A DNA stretch of 37,988 bases, from the NCBI RefSeq assembly GCF_032970905.1, contig NZ_JAWJZA010000019.1. The stretch is one strand, 5' to 3'. The first letter of the stretch is position 1. Every line of letters starts with the position of its first letter. Positions 32,241 through 37,988 of this stretch are shown here, piece by piece. The DNA is from Veillonella absiana. GTDB taxonomy: Bacteria > Bacillota > Negativicutes > Veillonellales > Veillonellaceae. Below the pieces are notes generated by a model, which worked only from the letters and a program-made list of their open reading frames with translations, had not been told where the DNA came from and made no database searches. A program made the translations under genes and the position numbers.

Positions 32241-33521
32241 TTGAGAAGCAATGCTATTATTAAGTTTATAGTGGCCATTGGTATCATTCTAGGATTGTTT
32301 ACCTATTTTATTGGTGACCTTGCAGGTTCCATTAAACAAGGCCTAGATTTACAAGGTGGTACACATATCGTATTAGAAGCTGAAGATACGGCACAAGGTC
32401 AAGTGACGGACGACTCGGTAGAACGAGTTATCCAAATTTTGAGCCGTCGTATTAATGAAATGGGTTTAACAGAACCTGTGGTACAACGTGAAGGTGCAAA
32501 ACGTATCATTATCGAATTACCTGGTGTAAAAGATCCTGATCAAGCCATTAAAACCATCGGTAAAACAGCGGTGCTAGAATTCAAAAATGAAGCTGGCCAA
32601 ACTGTTATGAATGGTAATGATTTGAAAGATGCAAAAGAGCAATTAGCACAAAGTAAAAAACCAGAAGTTGCTATCACATTAAGTGACGAAGGGGCAAAGA
32701 AATTTGCTGATTTGACAGCTGCTAATATAGGTAAACAAATTGCCATCACATTGGATGGTCAAGTTTTAACAGCACCTGTAGTACAACAAGCCATCACAGG
32801 TGGTCAAGCAGTTATTACTGGTAGCAATTCCTTGGAAGAAGCTAAGGAATTAGCCATCTTGTTACGTTCCGGTGCATTACCTGTTAAGGTTAATGTTATG
32901 GAGGTGCGTACGGTAGGTCCAACCCTTGGTCAAGATTCCAAGGATAAATCCGTTGTTGCCTTTGGTGTAGGTATCGGTGCTATTATGGTATTCTTGTTAG
33001 TACTATATCGTTTATCTGGTTTTGTAGCGAACCTTGCACTGCTCGTGTACGTTATGATTTTATTATTAATTTTAGGCCCTCATGTATTGAATGCGACTAT
33101 GACATTACCTGGTATCGCCGGGATTATTTTATCCATGGGCGTCGCGGTAGATGCGAATATCCTTATATTTGAACGGTTCAAAGAAGAGGTGTTTTCCGGT
33201 AAATCCATGCGTGTATCCATGGAATCTGGTTTCAAGCGTGCCTTCGCTACTATCTTTGATGCGAATACATCCGTTATGATTACGGCTTGTATTTTGATCG
33301 CTATGGGGTCTGGCGCGGTAAAGGGATTTGCTATTAACTTGGCATTAGGTGTATTGGTTAGTATGTTTACTGCTATTACTATGAGCCGTTTATTACTTCG
33401 TATGTTGATTGAATGTAACTTTACAAGCCATCCATTCTGGTTTGGTGCGAATATTTCCCCATCCGTGAGTGCAGAGTCGTTTGCACCAAAAGTAAAAACT
33501 AAGGGAGGTAAACGCAAATGA
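32241..33521 (+). CDS. secD: Protein translocase subunit SecD
   Basis: About 426 residues. One N-terminal membrane helix (IIKFIVAIGIILGLF), the signature GLDLQGGTHIVLEA, a periplasmic P1 domain, and five C-terminal membrane helices with LPGIAGIILSMGVAVDANIL. It pulls translocated proteins out using the ion gradient. I set the start at TTG 32241 because AGGGAG at 32227-32232 is 8 bases upstream and the product then begins directly before the first helix. An extension to 32202 has no ribosome binding site. The 3' end overlaps secF by 4 bases. Confidence 0.95.
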   Translation: MRSNAIIKFIVAIGIILGLFTYFIGDLAGSIKQGLDLQGGTHIVLEAEDTAQGQVTDDSVERVIQILSRRINEMGLTEPVVQREGAKRIIIELPGVKDPDQAIKTIGKTAVLEFKNEAGQTVMNGNDLKDAKEQLAQSKKPEVAITLSDEGAKKFADLTAANIGKQIAITLDGQVLTAPVVQQAITGGQAVITGSNSLEEAKELAILLRSGALPVKVNVMEVRTVGPTLGQDSKDKSVVAFGVGIGAIMVFLLVLYRLSGFVANLALLVYVMILLLILGPHVLNATMTLPGIAGIILSMGVAVDANILIFERFKEEVFSGKSMRVSMESGFKRAFATIFDANTSVMITACILIAMGSGAVKGFAINLALGVLVSMFTAITMSRLLLRMLIECNFTSHPFWFGANISPSVSAESFAPKVKTKGGKRK

Positions 33522-34417
33522 GATTTGACGTAATTAAACATCATCGCTGGTGGTTTGCTATTTCCTCCGCATTTGTAATTCTTAGCTTGATTTCTATCTT
33601 TATGCGTGGCTTTAACTTTGGTATCGATTATACAGGTGGTACTATTGTTGAGGTTGAATTTGCCCAAAATGTTGAAGTTAGTCAAGTTCGTGATGTACTT
33701 AAAACATTTGATTTAGAGAGTGCACAAATTCAGTTGACTGGTGAAAGCGCTGAAACATCTGGAAAAGATGTTATTATTCGTACTCGTAATCTTGAGTCTA
33801 CTGAAAGTGCCGCTGTTGTTGATGCCTTAACAAAAACATTGGGTGAAAATACAACAAAACGTATTGAATCTGTAGGTGCTGTTATTGGTTCTGAGGTAAC
33901 ACAACATGCGTTGATTAACCTTTTGGTTGCATTCGGTGCATTGGCATTGTATATTTCTTACCGCTTTGAATATCGAGTAGCAGCCGCTGCATTAGCAGCT
34001 ATCTTCCATGACTTAATCATGGTATTAGGGGTATTCTCCTTCTTCCAATTAGAGATTGATGCATCCTTCTTAGCAGCAATTCTAACGGTTGTAGGTTACT
34101 CCATGAATGAATCTGTGGTTATCTTTGACCGTATTCGTGAAAATACACATACACACAAACGTACAGATACATTTGCGGATTTGGCTAATGCTAGTATCCA
34201 ACAAAGTTTCCATCGTAGTTTATACACATTGTCCACGGTATTGTTTGCCTGCGTATCCTTGTACGTATTCGGTGGGGATACTACGAAAAACTTTGCCCTC
34301 TGTATGATTATTGGTTTCGTTAGTGGTGCATATTCCTCTATCTGCGTGGCTACATCCTTGTGGGCTATTTGGAAGAGCCGTAATAAAAATGACGCTCGTA
34401 ACCAACAAACTGCATAA
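33518..34417 (+). CDS. secF: Protein translocase subunit SecF
   Basis: 299 residues, six predicted membrane helices. FNFGIDYTGGTIVEVEF after helix 1 is the SecF signature, and VVGYSMNESVVIFDRIRE is the conserved segment in helix 5. It forms the SecDF complex with the preceding product. GGGAGG inside the secD end is the ribosome binding site. A strong terminator follows, closing the run of co-directional genes that starts at ruvC. Confidence 0.98.
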   Translation: MRFDVIKHHRWWFAISSAFVILSLISIFMRGFNFGIDYTGGTIVEVEFAQNVEVSQVRDVLKTFDLESAQIQLTGESAETSGKDVIIRTRNLESTESAAVVDALTKTLGENTTKRIESVGAVIGSEVTQHALINLLVAFGALALYISYRFEYRVAAAALAAIFHDLIMVLGVFSFFQLEIDASFLAAILTVVGYSMNESVVIFDRIRENTHTHKRTDTFADLANASIQQSFHRSLYTLSTVLFACVSLYVFGGDTTKNFALCMIIGFVSGAYSSICVATSLWAIWKSRNKNDARNQQTA

Positions 34418-34449
34418 TCTTTTGCTAGTAGGTGAACTAGTAGCATAGG

Positions 34450-34476
34450 AAAAGGGACCTCTAAGAGGTCCCTTTT
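34450..34476. terminator. Bidirectional terminator between secF and the LysR remnant
   Basis: AAAAGGGACCTC pairs with GAGGTCCCTTTT around a 3-base loop. A-runs and T-runs on both sides let it act on either strand. On the minus strand it overlaps the last codons and TAG stop of the LysR remnant. Confidence 0.9.
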
Positions 34477-34697
34477 GCATTTTGTATGATATCAATTAGT
34501 TTCTGACAGGCCGGTGTAATATAACGATTCTTCTCGCGAATGATAGTAATCATTCGTTTCAGGGAATAGCCTTCCAAGTCCAATAGATGCAAGCGCCCAG
34601 TTTCTAGTTCTAGCTCTACTGACCGAGGAGATAGTAATGAATATCCTGTACCAATCGTGGTAGCAGGACGCAATATTCGCAAGGACCAGGTGGATAC
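34461..34697 (-). pseudogene. LysR-type regulator remnant (C-terminal about 78 codons only)
   Basis: The minus strand encodes VSTWSLRILRPATTIGTGYS and runs to a stop in the terminator loop. TTIGTGYSLLSP, LLDLEGYSLKRMITII and TPACQKLIDII match the end of a LysR effector-binding domain. An in-frame TAA (34698-34700) cuts it off upstream, and no helix-turn-helix domain is present anywhere nearby. The 3' end with its terminator is intact, so the 5' two-thirds were lost. A TTG inside could start a 73-residue product, but no ribosome binding site supports that. Confidence 0.75.
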
Positions 34698-34706
34698 TTA
34701 TAATGA

Positions 34707-34808
34707 AATTTTCATGCAGCCCGTGGAGGTTTAGGCCATATTAAGGGGGTAGATTTCAATCGATTTTTATTAGATTATTTAGAGGTAAGTCCTAAAGAAG
34801 GAAACTAA
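34707..34808 (+). pseudogene. C-terminal remnant of an unidentified protein gene
   Basis: A 33-codon open stretch, bounded upstream by TGA at 34704-34706 and ended by TAA at 34806-34808, reads NFHAARGGLGHIKGVDFNRF and ends LLDYLEVSPKEGN. The composition is that of a folded protein's C-terminus and unlike random A+T-rich intergenic translation. There is no start codon or ribosome binding site in frame. I do not recognise the family. It points away from the LysR remnant, as the target of a LysR regulator would. Confidence 0.5.
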
Positions 34809-34922
34809 TGTAATAAACGCTTGACCTCATCAATATAATTACAACACAATGCAATTAGTAGCTAATATATATTGATTTACTACTTATATGATTCCTCGAT
34901 TTATGAAATTTTTATTTCGTGC

Positions 34923-34951
34923 TTGAACCAAACATCAGGGAAGCGTACAAT
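34923..34951 (+). promoter_or_regulatory. Sigma-A promoter of the MFS gene pair
   Basis: TTGAAC (34923-34928), 17-base spacer, TACAAT (34946-34951). The start codon of the first MFS gene follows 32 bases later. An imperfect inverted repeat flanks the region: TACAACACAATGC near 34840-34852 and GCATTGTTGTA at 34956-34966. Confidence 0.7.
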
Positions 34952-34983
34952 AATAGCATTGTTGTAATATATAAGAGGTAATT

Positions 34984-36174
34984 ATGAAGCAAGAGAAATT
35001 ATGGTCATTTGATTTTATTAATTATGGCATGAGTAGCAGTGTGTACTATATGACGCAGTATATTCTGGTTACAGCATTGCCGATTATCATCATTTCTGAG
35101 TTAAATGGAACGGCTATTGATGCGGGGCTCGCGATGGCCTACTTTCAGGTGGGGACTATCATTTTTAGGGCTTTTGCAGGGCGATTGGTAGATAGTTTTG
35201 ATAAACGTATTATTCTGTTTTTTTCTACCCTACTATTTTTTGCGATCATGGCAGCCTTTAATTTTGTATCATCCATGGATGGCATATTCTTACTCCGTGG
35301 GATTCATGGTGCGGCCTTTGCCTTGGTCACCACTATTTTACCGACATTAATCGTATTAGTACTACCAAAAGGCCGTAAGGGTGAAGGGATTAATATGTTT
35401 GCCATCTTTAGTAATGTGGCCATGGTACTTGGTCCTGCGCTAGGTCTATTTATTTTACAAGAGTTCGGTAGTCATAATTTGTATATTATGCTAACAGTTA
35501 TTACTTTGTTAGCGTTAGTACAAGCTAATTTGAAACTATTACCAGCTGAATTGCCTAAACCACATGTAAAGATGAAAAAGGGCTGGGGCATCAATCAGCT
35601 TATCGAACCACGTAGTTTGCCATGGGCGGTGATGGCACTGTTCATGGGGTTTACCTATTCTAGTGTACTCGTATTTATTCCTATTGAATTAAATAGTCTT
35701 GGGGCTAGCAGTTGGGCTAGTCTATTCTTTGCATTATTTGCGGTCATGATTATAATTAGTCGCCCTATTGTGAGTAAACTCTATGAAAGCAAAGGACCCG
35801 CCTTTATTATTTATCCAGGCCTCACTATCTTTTGTTTAGGTCTAGTATTATTAGGTGTTACAAATAACCCGATACTCATCATGGTGGCAGCACCACTAGT
35901 AGGTCTTGGCTATGGGGCTGTACAACCGGCATTTCAAGCGCTAGCTGTACAAGCGGCACCTATAGAACGAGCTGGAATGGCCACGGCAACGTATTTTCTA
36001 GCCTTCGATATTAGTATTGGCCTTGGCTCTGTGTTGATGTCCTATGCGGCGAATAGTATGGGATTCCTTGATACATACAAGGTAAATGCCCTTATTGTAG
36101 TAGGAGCGTTCTTGTTATATCATTTGGTGATTAAAGATACCTATAGACAAGAGGTAGAGGAGATTCCTTTATAA
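34984..36174 (+). CDS. Major facilitator superfamily transporter
   Basis: 396 residues, about 12 predicted membrane helices. The helix 2-3 loop reads FAGRLVDSFDKR, a variant of the MFS A-motif. LVLPKGRKGEGINMF and GLGYGAVQPAFQALAVQAAP lie in the later helices. Substrate cannot be assigned; the layout resembles drug or small-molecule efflux MFS proteins. AGAGG precedes ATG 34984. Its TAA overlaps the ATG of the next, closely similar gene (TAATG), so the pair looks like a tandem duplication in one transcript. Confidence 0.92.
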   Translation: MKQEKLWSFDFINYGMSSSVYYMTQYILVTALPIIIISELNGTAIDAGLAMAYFQVGTIIFRAFAGRLVDSFDKRIILFFSTLLFFAIMAAFNFVSSMDGIFLLRGIHGAAFALVTTILPTLIVLVLPKGRKGEGINMFAIFSNVAMVLGPALGLFILQEFGSHNLYIMLTVITLLALVQANLKLLPAELPKPHVKMKKGWGINQLIEPRSLPWAVMALFMGFTYSSVLVFIPIELNSLGASSWASLFFALFAVMIIISRPIVSKLYESKGPAFIIYPGLTIFCLGLVLLGVTNNPILIMVAAPLVGLGYGAVQPAFQALAVQAAPIERAGMATATYFLAFDISIGLGSVLMSYAANSMGFLDTYKVNALIVVGAFLLYHLVIKDTYRQEVEEIPL

Positions 36175-37358
36175 TGGAGAATGAGAAATTATGGTCTCCG
36201 GCCTTTTTAGGATATGGGGGAAGTAATAGCATATTTTATATGACCCAATATATGATGATCACTACATTGCCCATCATTATTACTAGTGACCTCAAGGGTA
36301 GTGCTATTGAGGCGGGTATGGCAATGACGTACTTTCAGATAGGAACCATCTATGTAGACCGTTTGCGGGACGGCTCATCGATGGTGTGAATAAACGGACT
36401 ATATTGATACTTTCAACATCTTTGTTTTTCTTTATCATGGGGGCATTTAATTTTGTTTCGTCTATGGGGGAAATATTTTTTCTCCGTGGCATTCATGGCA
36501 TCATATTTGCGTTAGCGACGACCGTGGTGTCGACGTTAGCGGTAATCGTATTACCGAAACATCGTAAAGGTGAGGGAATTAACATGTTTGCGGTGTTCTC
36601 GAATATTGCTATGGTTCTGGGGGCCAGCTATTGGTTTATTGGCACTTGATCAATATGGCACGAACACTCTCTTTATGGTAGTAACAGGTATGACCTTCTT
36701 TGCTATGATTGTGGCAAATTTAAAAACCTTGCCATTACGATTAGCGTTGCCACAACGTAAAAAACAACAATGTTGGGAACTATCTACGTTTATTGAGCAT
36801 CGTAGTTTGCCCTGGGCTTTGATGGGCTTATTTGTAGGATTTTGTTATTCAGGGGTGCTCGTATTTGTACCAATCGAATTAAATAGCCAAGGTATAGGAA
36901 CCTGGGCGAGCTTATTCTTTGGACTCTATGCGTGCATGAGTATAGTGAGCCGCCCGATGGTAAGTAAAATCTATGAACATGAACGAAAAGGACCAGAGTA
37001 TGTAGTGTATCCAGGACTTATATTGTTTGCTATTGGTATAGCTATATTAGGTCTAACTAGCTATCCGTATGGTATAGTAGTAGCAGCACCGATTATTGGG
37101 CTCGGTTATGGCATGGCTCAACCAGCCTTTCAAGCATTGGCGGTTGAATCAGCACCTATTGAGAGAGCTGGCGTAGCTACGGCGACGTATTTTTTGTCAC
37201 TAGATATTAGTGTTGGTGTAGGCTCTGCACTGCTAGCCGTGGCAGCCCAAATACTAGGGTTTCAGGATACTTATAAAATGATTGCTGGGATTGTGATTGT
37301 TGCATTAGCACTGTATCACTTCTTTATTAAATATACATATCAGAAACAAACAATATAA
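36174..37358 (+). pseudogene. Tandem MFS transporter paralogue, broken by two compensating frameshifts
   Basis: It begins MENEKLWSPAFLGYGG and tracks the upstream MFS protein throughout. After YFQIGTI the frame is lost: one base is missing within about 36351-36361, and the frame then runs into TGA at 36387-36389. The correct sequence continues in the -1 frame (FAGRLIDGVNKRTIL to NIAMVLG). A run of five G at 36619-36623, where CTGGGGCCA would be expected, restores the original frame to the stop at 37358. With both repaired it would encode about 394 residues. Either the gene is decaying or the two indels are assembly errors. Confidence 0.85.
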
Positions 37359-37389
37359 TCCACCATTAATCTAGGTAGTCGTGGATATG

Positions 37390-37440
37390 ATAAAGGCGTT
37401 TTACTAGCATCCTTATATGATGAAAGTAAAACGTCTTTAT
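37390..37440. terminator. Long hairpin after the MFS pair
   Basis: A 16-base-pair stem with one G-U (ATAAAGGCGTTTTACT against AGTAAAACGTCTTTAT) around a 19-base loop that itself can pair CATC with GATG. It lies 31 bases after the last MFS stop and before the rRNA promoters. No T-run follows, so termination strength is unclear. Confidence 0.6.
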
Positions 37441-37545
37441 GGTATATAGTGGAATGGTTATATAGGAGCTAGAGGTTATTATTCCGCTAGAATCGGGCTT
37501 TAGATAAGTGTGACAGAAAAAATGATGAAAAAGTGAAATTAGGTG

Positions 37546-37575
37546 TTGACGTTTTGGTGAAAAGTGATTATAATA
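37546..37575 (+). promoter_or_regulatory. rRNA operon promoter P1
   Basis: TTGACG (37546-37551), 18-base spacer, TATAAT (37570-37575), followed by an A+T-rich then GTCGC start region. It is the upstream of two promoters before the 16S gene. Confidence 0.8.
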
Positions 37576-37656
37576 TTAAAAGTCGCTGAGATATGTGGCT
37601 TTATATTTTATCAAAAGTTGACTTGAAATTTACAAAAAAAGATTTCAAAAAAGTAC

Positions 37657-37685
37657 TTGACGAAATATCTGAGACTTGATAGAAT
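37657..37685 (+). promoter_or_regulatory. rRNA operon promoter P2
   Basis: TTGACG (37657-37662), 17-base spacer, TAGAAT (37680-37685). The spacing between P1 and P2 is about 110 bases. The -35 is preceded by A-rich tracts that could act as an UP element. Confidence 0.8.
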
Positions 37686-37880
37686 AATCAAGTCGCCAGT
37701 TGGCAGCGCTAAGCTGAAAACACGGCGCAGATCTTTGAAAACTGAACAATGATAGGTAATCATTTCGAGAGAAATGAACATATGCCAGAGTGCGGGTTTC
37801 ATACAATGAAACCAACCAAAAAAATCAAGTTGCTATCAGCAACGACAACAAAAAATGAGCTATTCAAATAGCTTCAAGAT
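37686..37880 (+). other. rRNA leader (pre-16S 5' region)
   Basis: Non-coding. It contains AGATCTTTGAAAACTGA at about 37729-37745, the usual Firmicutes rrn leader segment near boxA. Two hairpins lie near the mature 5' end: GTTGC/GCAAC at 37829-37843 and AGCTAT/ATAGCT at 37858-37873. One strand of the 16S processing stem should also lie here. Confidence 0.75.
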
Positions 37881-37988
37881 ATCTTGGAGAGTTTGATCCT
37901 GGCTCAGGACGAACGCTGGCGGCGTGCTTAACACATGCAAGTCGAACGAAGAGAGATGGGAGCTTGCTCCTATCAATCTTAGTGGCGA
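37881..37988 (+). rRNA. rrs: 16S ribosomal RNA, 5' end (cut by the window edge)
   Basis: AGAGTTTGATCCTGGCTCAG starts at 37888, which is E. coli position 8, so the mature 5' end is near 37881. GACGAACGCTGGCGGCGTGC and ACATGCAAGTCGAACG follow. The V1 loop (AGAGAGATGGGAGCTTGCTCC) matches my memory of Veillonella. Only the first 108 or so bases are in the window. Confidence 0.97.

Noticed and set aside
34107..34307. 66-codon frame inside secF and the 34096-34495 antisense frames
   Set aside because: Shadows of secF and of the terminator; no ribosome binding site or family resemblance.

Overview
The window looks like a chromosomal segment of a Veillonella species (Negativicutes, diderm Firmicutes). 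The gene set is Firmicutes-like (rapZ-yvcK-whiA, ylxM-ffh-rpsP-khpA-ylqD-rimM-trmD, a PyrR-type pyr leader). The first gene, however, is an outer-membrane porin with an N-terminal SLH domain, the OmpM type used by Negativicutes to tether the outer membrane. The last 108 bases are the 5' end of a 16S rRNA whose first variable loop matches my memory of Veillonella. Almost everything here is core genome. I see no prophage, insertion sequence, CRISPR array, tRNA or defence island.

Layout. 1-1351: porin and its terminator. 1371-5537: HAD phosphatase, rapZ, yvcK, whiA. 5632-6897: a secreted protein I cannot assign. 6894-15319: promoter, PyrR-controlled attenuator and pyrB-pyrC-carA-carB-pyrK-pyrD, which makes orotate from glutamine/bicarbonate and aspartate; pyrE and pyrF are not in the window. 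15318-15724: non-coding, with a nested palindrome and GC-rich hairpins. 15725-18516: a LysR regulator facing a 55-residue small protein gene, a YigZ/IMPACT protein, and an ECF-transporter S component. 18587-19444: a VWA-domain protein. 19491-25239: SRP and translation genes (ylxM, ffh, rpsP, khpA, ylqD, rimM, trmD, a Tm1570-like SPOUT methyltransferase, yebC). 25261-34476: ruvCAB, a SpoIID-domain protein, queA, tgt, yajC, a 5-formyl-THF cyclo-ligase, secD and secF. 34461-37358: a small scrapyard holding two 5'-truncated gene remnants, an intact MFS transporter and its frameshifted tandem paralogue. 37359-37988: tandem rRNA promoters, rrn leader and 16S start.

Most genes are tightly packed, with 4-base ATGA or TAATG overlaps in pyrC/carA, pyrK/pyrD, ylqD/rimM, ruvC/ruvA, ruvB/spoIID, secD/secF and the two MFS genes. 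Several starts were moved from the longest reading frame on ribosome-binding-site grounds (HAD, pyrC GTG, ECF-S GTG, ylxM, rpsP, queA, secD TTG).

The best regulatory signal is the pyr leader: a PyrR-site hairpin, an antiterminator and a terminator can be drawn as mutually exclusive folds. The least explained items are the nested palindrome after pyrD, the 55-residue gene opposite the LysR regulator, the structured rpsP leader, the secreted 421-residue protein and the double deletion scar before the MFS pair. I did not find a clearly new multi-gene system.
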